Origin: CAZTHM01 sp041946825
Lineage (GTDB): Bacteria > Acidobacteriota > Terriglobia > UBA7540
DNA length: 52,301 nucleotides
Direction: 5' to 3'
NCBI GenBank assembly: GCA_041946825.1
Contig: JBHGBD010000032.1
Span: 1-52,301, forward strand
Shown here: positions 37,506 through 45,600 of the stretch, in pieces
Layout: the number at the start of each line of letters is the position of its first letter
Position numbering within the stretch: the stretch's first letter is position 1
Made by a program: the position numbers and the translations under genes
Notes under the pieces: generated by a model
Databases searched by the model: none
What the model was told of the DNA's origin: nothing
Seen by the model: only the letters and a program-made list of their open reading frames with translations

Positions 37506-37615
37506 AAAGTAAACCGTGAAGAGTGAATTGCGAAGCCGGGAACCGCGCAGTTATCGAGGCGAGGGTTAATCAACAATCGGCTCTTTGCTCTTCATCGTTC
37601 CCTGTTTCTTGAACC

Positions 37616-38875
37616 ATGTTACGCATCATTCGAAGTTCCGACAATTCCGCTTTGTCACGCCTGATGAGGGCGCGGACGACGAGCCTCGCTGACGCCGAGC
37701 GTGTCGCCGCGCGTATCCTGGCTGACGTTCGCCGCAACGGCGACCGCGCGCTGATTCGCTATTCCCAAAGGTTTGACCGGATCGACCTCGACAAAGCCGG
37801 CTTTGAAGTGAGCGGGCAGGAGATTCGCGCTGCCTACAGGCAAATTCCCCGGGGGTTCATCGCGGCATTGCGCGTCGCCGCGCGGAACATTCGCGCTGTG
37901 GCGCGCTGCCAGATGCCACGCGAGTGGAGCGTGCAGACCACGGCGGGGGTCAGGATCAGCCAGATCGTTCGGCCGCTCGAACGCGTCGCGTGCTACGTTC
38001 CCGGCGGGCGCTTCCCGCTGCCGTCAACCGTGCTGATGAGCGTGATTCCCGCTCAGGTTGCGGGTGTGAAAGAGATTGTCATTACTTCGCCGCGTCTCGC
38101 ACCGGCGGTGTTGGTGACGGCGGATTATCTGGGCATCAAGCGGGTCTTCCGCCTGGGCGGTGCACAGGCGATCGCGGCGTTTGCTTATGGAACGCGCAGG
38201 GTTCCGCGAGCTGACAAAATTGTTGGCCCCGGAAATCGCTATGTTGCCGCCGCCAAGAAATTGATCGCGGGAGAGTGCGGGATTGATTTTATCGCCGGGC
38301 CGAGCGAGCTCATTGTGGTCGGCAAACGCGGCAACCCGGCCTGGATCGCCGCCGACCTCGTCGCTCAGGCTGAGCACGATCCCGACGCCGTCGCCATTCT
38401 CGTGACGCCGTCGCAGCGCCTTGCGCAGCAGGTCCAGCGCGCGGCAGGGAAAATCGTCGCGGAGCTCGGTTTGCCCGTGGCGAGCGCCTCACTCGCGGCA
38501 CAGGGCGCAATCATCGTCACAGGCGATTTGAAGGAGGCGATCGAGTTAACGAACCGCCTGGCGCCCGAGCATCTGACTCTGCTCGGCGACGCGGCCGAAT
38601 CGCTCGGCCGGTTTCGGTCCGCCGGTTCGATCTTTGTGGGTGATTACAGCCCCGTGGCCGCAGGCGACTACGCCTCCGGAACGAATCACATCCTGCCCAC
38701 CGGCGGCGTGGCGCGGTTGCGCGGTGGCTTGAGCGCCGCGGACTTCGTCAAAGTGATCACTACGCAGCGGCTGAGCCGCGGCGGGCTGGCAAGGTTGCAG
38801 CGTTCTATCACGGCGCTCGCCCATGCGGAAGGTCTGAGAGCGCACGCTTATTCGGTCGATGTGCGATTCTTCTAG
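37616..38875 (+). CDS. hisD: Histidinol dehydrogenase
   Basis: HisD oxidises L-histidinol to histidine in two NAD-dependent steps using zinc. The 419 residues contain the family motifs VERVACYVPGGRFPLPST-like block (RPLERVACYVPGGRFPLPS), DKIVGPGNRYVAAAKKL, DFIAGPSELIVV, AEHDPDAVAILVT, LAPEHLTLL, and the C-terminal DYASGTNHILPT. The spacer before it carries only weak word repeats. Confidence 0.96.
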   Translation: MLRIIRSSDNSALSRLMRARTTSLADAERVAARILADVRRNGDRALIRYSQRFDRIDLDKAGFEVSGQEIRAAYRQIPRGFIAALRVAARNIRAVARCQMPREWSVQTTAGVRISQIVRPLERVACYVPGGRFPLPSTVLMSVIPAQVAGVKEIVITSPRLAPAVLVTADYLGIKRVFRLGGAQAIAAFAYGTRRVPRADKIVGPGNRYVAAAKKLIAGECGIDFIAGPSELIVVGKRGNPAWIAADLVAQAEHDPDAVAILVTPSQRLAQQVQRAAGKIVAELGLPVASASLAAQGAIIVTGDLKEAIELTNRLAPEHLTLLGDAAESLGRFRSAGSIFVGDYSPVAAGDYASGTNHILPTGGVARLRGGLSAADFVKVITTQRLSRGGLARLQRSITALAHAEGLRAHAYSVDVRFF

Positions 38876-38896
38876 GGGTAGTCATACGCCGCGATC

Positions 38897-38930
38897 GCTG
38901 CTGAAAGCTAACGGCTGATTGCTGAAGGCT
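38897..38930. repeat. GCTGAnnGCT word-repeat cluster, hisD-hisC spacer
   Basis: Imperfect direct words GCTGAAAGCT, GGCTGATT and GCTGAAGGCT run head to tail. The same words appear in reverse complement at 45484-45507. Confidence 0.45.
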
Positions 38931-38935
38931 CATCG

Positions 38936-40060
38936 ATGTTATATCCACGCAAATCCTACGAACGCCTGAACAAATATCGGCCGCCGCTCGAAGGCCGTGT
39001 CGGGAAGATGCGGCTCGACTTTAACGAGAACACGGTGGGCTGTGCTCCGGCCGTCGTGCGCGCGCTCCGCCGCGCACTGACTCCCGATCAGCTTGCGACT
39101 TATCCGGAATACGAGGAAGCGCGTGCAAAATTGGCTCGATTCTTTCGTGTCAAACCTGAACAACTCGTCCTGACCAACGGTACCGACGACGCGATCAAAG
39201 TTATCTGTGAAACCTTCGTCGAGCCCGGAGACGTGCTGCTCGTTCCGGCGCCGACTTTTCCGGTTTATCAGTTTTTTCACGAGGCCGCCGGCGGACGAAC
39301 CGAGCGCGTCTACTACGACGAGAATTTCCGCGTTCCGCTCGAAGAGGTATTAAAGAAGCTGAAGAAAGGTGTGCGCTGGTTAGCGTTCGCGAATCCCAAT
39401 AACCCGACGGGCACGGTCATTCCCCAACGCGATTTGCGCGTGATGCTCAGAGCCGCGCCGAAGACCGCATTCGTCGTCGATGAAGCCTACTACGAATTCT
39501 CGGGCGAGACCGTTTTGCCGTGGGTGCGCAGGTACCCGAACCTGATCGTCACTCGCACATTTTCGAAAGCATTCGGCCTCGCGGCGCTTCGCCTGGGCTG
39601 CATTGTGACCAACGCCGAAACGGCCGAGCTCATGCGCCGTGGACAGAATCCCTTCGCCGCGAACTCGCTGGCCCTCGTCGGGGCGCTGGCGGCAATCGAG
39701 CACGCGGACTTCGCGCACCGCTATGCCGCCGAGGTGCGCGCCAATCGCGCCAAAATCTGCGAGTGGTTCGAGGCGCAGGATATTCCCTACGTCCCGAGCA
39801 GCGCGAATTTCATTCTGGCGCAGCTCGGCGCGAACGCTCCCGAGATCGGCAAGCGCCTGCGCGCCAGGAAAATCCTGGTCCGCGACTGGAACTACGACCC
39901 GCGCCTGCGCGGGTTCTTGCGCTTCACCGTCGGCTCGACGGCGCAGATGCGCGCGTTGGTTCGCGAGTTGGCCCGAATGCGCAGCCTGATCGAAACGCGC
40001 GATGGACGTAAAGAATGGAGCAAGTTTGCGAAATTCTCTTCAGCGGGGTGGGTGTCATGA
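38936..40060 (+). CDS. hisC: Histidinol-phosphate aminotransferase
   Basis: HisC is a class II PLP aminotransferase that converts imidazole acetol phosphate to histidinol phosphate. The 374 residues show the N-terminal RLDFNENTVG, ANPNNPTGTVI, VVDEAYYEFSG, the PLP-binding lysine in RTFSKAFGLAALRLG, and RDWNYDPRLRGFLRFTVG. The stop overlaps the hisB start by 4 bp (ATGA). Confidence 0.95.
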   Translation: MLYPRKSYERLNKYRPPLEGRVGKMRLDFNENTVGCAPAVVRALRRALTPDQLATYPEYEEARAKLARFFRVKPEQLVLTNGTDDAIKVICETFVEPGDVLLVPAPTFPVYQFFHEAAGGRTERVYYDENFRVPLEEVLKKLKKGVRWLAFANPNNPTGTVIPQRDLRVMLRAAPKTAFVVDEAYYEFSGETVLPWVRRYPNLIVTRTFSKAFGLAALRLGCIVTNAETAELMRRGQNPFAANSLALVGALAAIEHADFAHRYAAEVRANRAKICEWFEAQDIPYVPSSANFILAQLGANAPEIGKRLRARKILVRDWNYDPRLRGFLRFTVGSTAQMRALVRELARMRSLIETRDGRKEWSKFAKFSSAGWVS

Positions 40061-40650
40061 AAAGGCGCGCCGCCAGGCTGCATCGCAGGACAGCCGAAAC
40101 CGATATTCGCTTGCGTCTGAATCTTGACGGGCGGGGGCGCTACTCCATCTCGACCGGCGTCCGCTTTCTCGATCACATGCTCGAACTCTTCACACGCCAC
40201 GGCGGGTTTGACCTCGCCCTGAAGGCGACGGGCGACCTCGACGTCGATCAACACCACACGGTCGAAGACATCGGCATCGTCCTCGGTCAGGCGGTGAGAG
40301 AGGCGTTGGGCTCGAAGAAGGGCATCAACCGCGCAGGCTACTTCGTCATGCCCATGGACGAAACTCTCGCGCTCGCGGCAATTGACTTGAGCGGCCGGCC
40401 CTATCTTGTGATGAACGCGCCTGTCAAGGCGCGGCGCGTGGGCGACCTGCAAGTTGAACTGCTGGAAGATTTCTTTCACGGTTTTGCCACGAGCGCCGCC
40501 GCAAACGTGCACCTGAAAGTCGCGTACGGGCGCTCGAGCCATCACGCGGTCGAGGCGCTGTTCAAAGCTTTCGCGCGCGCGCTGCGGTTTGCCTGCTCGC
40601 GCGATGCGCGCCTGAAGCGGCAATTGCCGTCTACGAAAGGATTGCTGTGA
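40057..40650 (+). CDS. hisB: Imidazoleglycerol-phosphate dehydratase
   Basis: HisB dehydrates imidazoleglycerol phosphate using manganese. The 197-residue monofunctional form lacks the phosphatase domain found in enterics. The metal-binding repeats are clear: FLDHMLELFTRHGGFDL and DVDQHHTVEDIGI in the first half, LLEDFFHGFATSA and YGRSSHHAVEALFKAFARAL in the second. The ATG at 40057 overlaps the hisC stop; its stop overlaps the hisH GTG. Confidence 0.96.
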   Translation: MKRRAARLHRRTAETDIRLRLNLDGRGRYSISTGVRFLDHMLELFTRHGGFDLALKATGDLDVDQHHTVEDIGIVLGQAVREALGSKKGINRAGYFVMPMDETLALAAIDLSGRPYLVMNAPVKARRVGDLQVELLEDFFHGFATSAAANVHLKVAYGRSSHHAVEALFKAFARALRFACSRDARLKRQLPSTKGLL

Positions 40651-41240
40651 TTGCCCTGGTCGATTACGGCGCCGGGAACGTCGGCTCGGTCAGGAAAGCG
40701 GTAGAGTATCTCGGGTTCTCGTCCGCGGTCGTGGCCCTACCGCAAGAACTCGAAAAAGCCGACAAGATCATCCTGCCGGGGCAGGGCCACTTCGGCTCGA
40801 TGCTCAAGGCAATGGAAGAACGGGGCCTGCTGAGCGTCCTGCGGCGGAAGTTGGCAGCGGGGACGCCATACCTCGGCATCTGCCTGGGCCTTCAGGCACT
40901 CTACGAAGCGAGCGAGGAGGCGCCCGGAGTCGCGGGGCTGGGAATCGTTCCCGGAACCGTGGCCCGGTTCAAGCAACTTGAAAAGGTTCCACAAATCGGC
41001 TGGAACCAGTTGCAGATTCGCCGCGCGAGCCGCCTGTTCCAATTCATCAAAGATGGATCTTTTGCGTATTACTGTCATTCGTATTATGGCCCCGATGTTC
41101 CCGAAGCTGTCGCGGTGACGGAATACGGCGAGACTTACGCGACGGGGATCGAGAAAGAAAATGCCTGGGCAGTGCAGTTCCATCCCGAGAAGTCGGGGGA
41201 AGTGGGATTGCGGGTGTTGCGAAATTTCCTGGAGCTTTAG
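40647..41240 (+). CDS. hisH: Imidazole glycerol phosphate synthase, glutaminase subunit
   Basis: HisH releases ammonia from glutamine and channels it to HisF. The 197 residues start at a GTG overlapping the hisB stop (GTGA). Class I amidotransferase features are DYGAGNVGSVRKA, the nucleophile in YLGICLGLQALY, GWNQL, and the His/Glu pair in VQFHPEKSG. It pairs with hisF 98 bp downstream. Confidence 0.96.
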   Translation: MIALVDYGAGNVGSVRKAVEYLGFSSAVVALPQELEKADKIILPGQGHFGSMLKAMEERGLLSVLRRKLAAGTPYLGICLGLQALYEASEEAPGVAGLGIVPGTVARFKQLEKVPQIGWNQLQIRRASRLFQFIKDGSFAYYCHSYYGPDVPEAVAVTEYGETYATGIEKENAWAVQFHPEKSGEVGLRVLRNFLEL

Positions 41241-41251
41241 TGGAATAGCGC

Positions 41252-41332
41252 TGGTTGTGAGTTGTTGGTTGTGAGTGGCCGGAGGCATCGAGCGGGCAAG
41301 CTGCAACAGACAACTCACAACGAACAACCGAC
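41252..41332. repeat. Word-repeat inverted element, hisH-hisF spacer
   Basis: The left arm repeats GGTTGTGAGTTGTT words. GTTGTTGGTTGTGAGT (41261-41276) pairs with the right arm ACTCACAACGAACAAC (41313-41328), 15 of 16 positions. The centre is unrelated GC-rich sequence. Confidence 0.7.
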
Positions 41333-41338
41333 AAAATC

Positions 41339-42172
41339 ATGTTCGCTAAACGTATTATCCCCTGCCTCGACTGCAAAGACGGACGCGTCGTCAAGGGGAT
41401 CCGCTTCCTGAATCTGCGCGACGCCGGAGACCCGGGCGACCTGGCGGACATGTATAACCGCGAAGGCGCGGATGAGCTGGTGATGCTCGACATCTCGGCC
41501 TCGCGCGAGGGCCGAGCCACGCTCATGGAGACCGTGGGCCGAGTGGCGCGCAAGCTCTTTATTCCGCTCACCGTGGGCGGCGGCGTGCGCACGCTCGAAG
41601 ATGCGCGACGGCTGCTGGGCGCGGGCTCCGACAAGGTTGCCATCAATACCGCCGCCGTAGAAACTCCCGAAGTCATCACGCAACTTGCCGAACACTTCGG
41701 CAGCCAGGCGGTGGTGGTGGCAATCGACGCGAGAAGAATCCGAAATTCGAAACTCGAAAATCGAAAACCGGAGGATCATGAAGGTCGAGCTTCGGCTTTC
41801 GATTTTCGAGTTTCGCGCACTTCCCGGTGGGAAGTGGTGACTTACGGCGGCACCCGCCCCGCCGGGCTGGACGCCGAAAAGTGGGCGCGGCGCGTGGCAG
41901 AGCTGGGCGCGGGAGAAATCCTGCTGACTTCGATGGACGCCGACGGCACGCAGGCGGGGTTCGATTGCGAACTCACGGCGGCGATTTCGCGCGCCGTGAA
42001 GATTCCCGTCATCGCCTCGGGCGGGGCGGGGAACCTCGAGCACTTTGTCGAGGTTTTCCAGCGCGGGGCGGCTGACGCGGCCCTGGCCGCCTCCATCTTT
42101 CATTTCGAGACGCACACGATTCGGAGCCTGAAGGAATATCTGCGCGAACACGGAGTCTCTGTCAGGTTGTAG
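41339..42172 (+). CDS. hisF: Imidazole glycerol phosphate synthase, cyclase subunit, with in-frame palindromic insertion
   Basis: HisF is the (beta/alpha)8 cyclase that makes IGP and AICAR using ammonia from HisH. The catalytic aspartates lie in RIIPCLDCKDGRVVKG and ILLTSMDADGTQAGFD; PLTVGGGVRT and ASGGAGNLEH bind phosphate. At 277 residues it is about 20-25 longer than usual. The excess is a hydrophilic segment between AIDARR and WEVVTYGG (IRNSKLENRKPEDHEGR and on to VSRTSR), encoded by a DNA palindrome (41748-41815). The frame is kept open through it, so the enzyme is probably functional with a surface loop. Confidence 0.95.
   Translation: MFAKRIIPCLDCKDGRVVKGIRFLNLRDAGDPGDLADMYNREGADELVMLDISASREGRATLMETVGRVARKLFIPLTVGGGVRTLEDARRLLGAGSDKVAINTAAVETPEVITQLAEHFGSQAVVVAIDARRIRNSKLENRKPEDHEGRASAFDFRVSRTSRWEVVTYGGTRPAGLDAEKWARRVAELGAGEILLTSMDADGTQAGFDCELTAAISRAVKIPVIASGGAGNLEHFVEVFQRGAADAALAASIFHFETHTIRSLKEYLREHGVSVRL
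41748..41815. repeat. Palindromic element inside hisF
   Basis: A perfect 19-bp inverted repeat, CGAAACTCGAAAATCGAAA at 41748-41766 and its reverse complement at 41797-41815, encloses 30 bp. It is composed of TCGAAA-type words like those in non-coding spacers. It is read in frame as part of HisF. Confidence 0.9.
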
Positions 42173-42182
42173 GTTGGCAATC

Positions 42183-42288
42183 GAAATCGAAAAGTCGACA
42201 GTCAACAGTTGAAGGTCGAAAGGAAACAATACTGAACGTGGCAGCGGGTTTTGGACTGTCAACTGTTGACTGTCGGCTGTCAACTTTC
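42183..42288. repeat. Word-repeat inverted element, hisF-hisA spacer
   Basis: CGACAGTCAACAGTTGA (42196-42212) is perfectly repeated in reverse complement at 42259-42275, flanked by further GACTGTC/GTCAAC words and TCGAAA words. It fills most of the 121-bp spacer. Confidence 0.75.
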
Positions 42289-42293
42289 GAATC

Positions 42294-42992
42294 ATGATCA
42301 TCCCCTGCATCGACCTCATGAACGGGAAAGTCGTCCAGCTCGTTCAGGGGCGGGAGAAGAAGCTCGAGTTGCCCGACCCGCTGGCGGTACTTGCGAAGTT
42401 TGGCGATTATCCCGAAATTCAGGTGATTGATTTGGACGCGGCGATTGGCGGACCTCAGGCTAGCCGCAACGCCGGCATCGTCCGCGAGCTTTGCGCGCGC
42501 AAGCCGTGCCGCGTGGGCGGGGGCATTCGCACGGTCGAGCGCGCGGCGCAGGTCGTCAGCGAGGGCGCCGTCAAAGTGATTGTCGGCAGCTCAGCGTTCA
42601 CCACCCAGGGCATCAACCTCGAATTTCTCCGCACGCTGGCGGTTTCGATTCCGCGCGATCGCATCATGATCGCCGTCGACAGCTTGGGCGGGCGGGTGGC
42701 AATCCACGGCTGGCGAACCGTGCTGCCGTTAAGCACGACCGACGCGATCGCGCAGCTTGAGCCTTACTGTTCGGAATTCCTTTCGACCTACATCGACGCC
42801 GAGGGGAAATTGCAGGGAACCAGCCTGGAACATTTCCGCGGGCTGCGCGCCGCGACGAATCTGCCCATTACCGCCGCGGGCGGCATCACTACCGACGATG
42901 AGATCGCCGCGCTCGAGGCGCTGGGGATGAATGCCGCGCTCGGCATGGCGATTTATCGCAAGGTTTTCCCGGAGCTATTCGGAGAGTTATAG
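42294..42992 (+). CDS. hisA: Phosphoribosylformimino-AICAR ribotide isomerase
   Basis: HisA performs an Amadori rearrangement of ProFAR to PRFAR in a (beta/alpha)8 barrel. The 232 residues are slightly short for the family. The first catalytic Asp lies in MIIPCIDLMNGKVVQLVQG, the phosphate loops are in RVGGGIRT and TAAGGITTDDE, and the second half has VDSLGGRVAIHGWR. The usual second acidic loop reads STYIDAEGKLQGTS. Last gene of the operon; no hisE or hisN follows. Confidence 0.92.
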   Translation: MIIPCIDLMNGKVVQLVQGREKKLELPDPLAVLAKFGDYPEIQVIDLDAAIGGPQASRNAGIVRELCARKPCRVGGGIRTVERAAQVVSEGAVKVIVGSSAFTTQGINLEFLRTLAVSIPRDRIMIAVDSLGGRVAIHGWRTVLPLSTTDAIAQLEPYCSEFLSTYIDAEGKLQGTSLEHFRGLRAATNLPITAAGGITTDDEIAALEALGMNAALGMAIYRKVFPELFGEL

Positions 42993-43016
42993 AACGATTC
43001 TCGGAAATCCAAACTC

Positions 43017-43090
43017 TCATCCCGAGCGGAGCGAAACATCCCCGCAGTTGAGGATAACTGATGAAGATCCTTCGCTACACTCAGGATGAC
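43017..43090. repeat. Inverted repeat of the TCATCCxGAGCG type
   Basis: TCATCCCGAGCGGAGCGAA (43017-43035) faces TTCGCTACACTCAGGATGA (43071-43089) as an imperfect reverse complement. This word is widespread in intergenic DNA of many soil bacteria. It lies in the convergent spacer after hisA. Confidence 0.6.
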
Positions 43091-43104
43091 AGCGGCATGA
43101 AACT

Positions 43105-43127
43105 GGCGAGGTAAACTCGCCTCTACA
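43105..43127. repeat. GGCG-GTAAA-CGCC mini-hairpin, copy 1
   Basis: GGCGAG (43105-43110), loop GTAAA, CTCGCC (43116-43121), then TCTACA. It abuts the stop of the next minus-strand gene (43123). A close relative lies at 47796-47818. Confidence 0.6.
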
Positions 43128-44028
43128 TACCTAACACCAGCCGGTCGATCCGCTTTCTTACATCGGTCAGATAAGCCAGGTCGCCGTCATCGAGTTCCGC
43201 CGTGACCGTTCCGCTGTAGCCGATTTCGCCCAGCGCCTTGCGGACCTCCGCCCAGTCGATGTCGCCTTCGCCCAGGTTCACGAACTGGGCGGTAACCGGT
43301 GACCAGCCCTTCCCCATTTTGAAGTCCTTGAGGTGAACCTTCACGATGCGCTTGCCGAGCGTGCGGATCCAATCCTGGGGATAACCGAAGATGACGACGT
43401 TGCCGACGTCGAAGTAGGCTTTGACCCAGGGGCTCTTGAACGCGTCGACGTAGCTCGCGAACTCGAGCGGGCTGAGGAGGAACTTGTTCCAGACTTCCTC
43501 GACGGCGATGATGATTTTGTTTTCGGCGGCGAAAGGAATCAGCTCGCGGATGTGCTTTTGCGAGCGATCCCAGGCCTGCTTGTAACTGGTCTGGGCATTG
43601 ACCACGGCAGGCACCAGCAGGACGGCCTCGGCGCCCCAGAGCTTGGCGTTCTGGATGGAAGTTTTCATCCCGTCCATACTTTTCTTGACGGCTGCCGGGT
43701 CGCTCGATGAGAGCGGAAACTCCCAGTGCGCCTGGTTCATGACCGAAGTTATACGGATCTTGTTATTATCCGCCGCCTTTTTAATCTCCTCGGCGACCTT
43801 CGGATCTTCCGTGGTATAGCCCTCAACGGCTTCAAAGCCCGCGTCGGCGGCAAGCTTGAAGCGGTCGGCGATGCTGAGTTTTTCTGGGAGCATCCCCCAG
43901 ACCACGCCCTTGATCAATTTGCCTTGCGGCGCCGGGGACGCTACGGAATGGGCTGCAGGCAACCCCGCCGCGGCTGCCGCTGCCATTGAGGCCTTGAGGA
44001 AATCCCGGCGCGAAGATTCGGTTTTCAT
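43123..44028 (-). CDS. Tat-exported sugar phosphate isomerase/epimerase-like TIM-barrel protein
   Basis: The 301-residue AP-endonuclease-2/xylose-isomerase-like barrel has a twin-arginine signal (SSRRDFLKASMAAAAAAG). Metal-site motifs are IIIAVEEVWNKF, KAYFDVGNVVIFG, RIVKVHLKDFKMG and GTVTAELDDGD. In exported sugar-oxidising clusters such proteins can act as epimerases or as 3-keto-glycoside lyases. It is last in a minus-strand run with Gfo/Idh/MocA, DUF1080 and amidohydrolase genes. Confidence 0.85.
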   Translation of the reverse strand: MKTESSRRDFLKASMAAAAAAGLPAAHSVASPAPQGKLIKGVVWGMLPEKLSIADRFKLAADAGFEAVEGYTTEDPKVAEEIKKAADNNKIRITSVMNQAHWEFPLSSSDPAAVKKSMDGMKTSIQNAKLWGAEAVLLVPAVVNAQTSYKQAWDRSQKHIRELIPFAAENKIIIAVEEVWNKFLLSPLEFASYVDAFKSPWVKAYFDVGNVVIFGYPQDWIRTLGKRIVKVHLKDFKMGKGWSPVTAQFVNLGEGDIDWAEVRKALGEIGYSGTVTAELDDGDLAYLTDVRKRIDRLVLGM

Positions 44029-44174
44029 GTTGAAATCTCCTTTTCGAAATTCGAGTCTGCCGTCGCGCGGCCGGATACCGTCACGCGCGGCGGGTTGACG
44101 TGAAGAGCCGGCCTACCTGTTGGGTCGGTGCCGGGCCGAGGCCCCCGCGCGCCCCAGGAACCCGCGCCGCGACC

Positions 44175-45458
44175 TCAGGAAATCTTGTTCAGATCGATCT
44201 TGGCGTCGTAGTCCTCATTGGAGTCGAGCAAATCGTCCCAGGTCAGGACCTTGCCCGAATACGCCGCGTTGCGTCCCAGCATACCGCTTAACGCGGTCTC
44301 CACGCCCTGAGCCGCCTGGTTGTGGTACTCATGGTTCACGATGCTGGCGATAAAGGCCTTTTGCTTTTCGGAGTCGGACTGGTCGAGCGAGCCGCGGAAA
44401 GTGCCCGCCGCCGAAAACCGCCGTCCGACCTGCGACTGCCCCAGCCCCGCGTCCCAGGGTTCCTCACCGGAAATGCTCATGCGGTGGTCGTAGTGGCCCT
44501 CGCTGCACCCGCGCGTGCCGAAGAAGCGCACCGCGGCGTCGAATTCGTGTTTGTCGAACTGCGTCGAACCGAAGCTGACCTGCACGTCGCCGGGATAGGT
44601 GAAGACCAGGTTGAAGTTGTCGTAGCAGTTGCCGGCATCTTCGCGCAGTTTCCTGCTGCCCCCGCCCACCGCCTTGACCGGATGGGCCTGGAGAATCCAG
44701 TTGCAGATGTCGATGACGTGGACGTTCTGCTCGACGATGATATCGCCGGACAGCGTGCGGTCCCAGACCCAGTTGCGCAGCCGCTTTTCATCGGCCGACC
44801 CGGGCCATTCCGGCCGGTCGATGTGGGGACAGTAATAATAGGCCAGCCCGCAGCCGATTTTGCCCAGCGCGCCGCTTTGGATGCGCCGGACCATTTCCAC
44901 CCAGGGCGGGGCGTTGCGGATCTGAAAGCCGACGTCGAGGCTGAGCTTCCCTTGGACCTTCTCGCCGATGCGCATCACGCGCTTGGCTCCCGTCACGTCG
45001 ACGGCAACGGGTTTTTCGCAATAGACGTGCTTCCCTGATTCGACCACTCTCTCCAGATGTCCGGGATGGAAGTAGGGAGGCGTCGTGATGAGGATGGCGT
45101 CCACTTGCTTGGAGTCGGTGATGCGCTCGTAGGAGTGCGGCCCTTTGAAAAGCTGCGAGCTCTCGATGCGCGCGTAGCCTTTCTTCTGCTGAAGGTCGTC
45201 GAAGTGCTTCTGTCCGGCCGCGAGCTGGTCGGCCCAAAGATCCGCCAGCGCCACGACGCGCGTATTGGTATTTTCGATAAAGCCGCTGGCCACCGCGGTT
45301 CCGCGGCCCCCGCAGCCGAGCACGCCCATGCGCACGGCGGAGTTCGCCGCCGTGCCGCGCACCTGCTGGGGCTTCACGATCATGAAACCGGCAGCCGCGG
45401 CCGCCCCGCCCAGAAATTCCCGCCTTCCCAACTTCTGATTCTTATTATCGTTTTCCAT
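44175..45458 (-). CDS. Tat-exported Gfo/Idh/MocA oxidoreductase
   Basis: The 427-residue enzyme has a Tat signal (LGRREFLGGAAAAAGF) and a Rossmann fold (MGVLGCGGRGTAVASG). ITTPPYFHPGHLERVVESGK and the catalytic lysine in YCEKPVAVDV follow, and there is a typical C-terminal domain. The spacer to the downstream epimerase gene is 146 bp. It probably oxidises a sugar to its 3-keto form in the periplasm, with the flanking DUF1080 and TIM-barrel proteins acting on that product; this is inferred from the set of families. Confidence 0.88.
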   Translation of the reverse strand: MENDNKNQKLGRREFLGGAAAAAGFMIVKPQQVRGTAANSAVRMGVLGCGGRGTAVASGFIENTNTRVVALADLWADQLAAGQKHFDDLQQKKGYARIESSQLFKGPHSYERITDSKQVDAILITTPPYFHPGHLERVVESGKHVYCEKPVAVDVTGAKRVMRIGEKVQGKLSLDVGFQIRNAPPWVEMVRRIQSGALGKIGCGLAYYYCPHIDRPEWPGSADEKRLRNWVWDRTLSGDIIVEQNVHVIDICNWILQAHPVKAVGGGSRKLREDAGNCYDNFNLVFTYPGDVQVSFGSTQFDKHEFDAAVRFFGTRGCSEGHYDHRMSISGEEPWDAGLGQSQVGRRFSAAGTFRGSLDQSDSEKQKAFIASIVNHEYHNQAAQGVETALSGMLGRNAAYSGKVLTWDDLLDSNEDYDAKIDLNKIS

Positions 45459-45483
45459 TGCGTCTCCTTTTTCGTGCGATCGG

Positions 45484-45507
45484 CCTTCAGCCCTCAGCTT
45501 TCAGCCG
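45484..45507. repeat. Word-repeat cluster, reverse of the hisD-hisC one
   Basis: CCTTCAGCCCTCAGCTTTCAG is the reverse complement of the GCTGAAAGCT...GCTGAAGG words at 38897-38930. A second run of TTTTCAATCATCAATC words follows at 45558-45590. Confidence 0.45.
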
Positions 45508-45600
45508 GCATTGATGTATGGAGAATCGCTCACGTTCGCGAGCGTCGTTTGCCTGCTTTTCAATCATCAATCGGCAATTTTCAATTTCCCCTGATACAGC

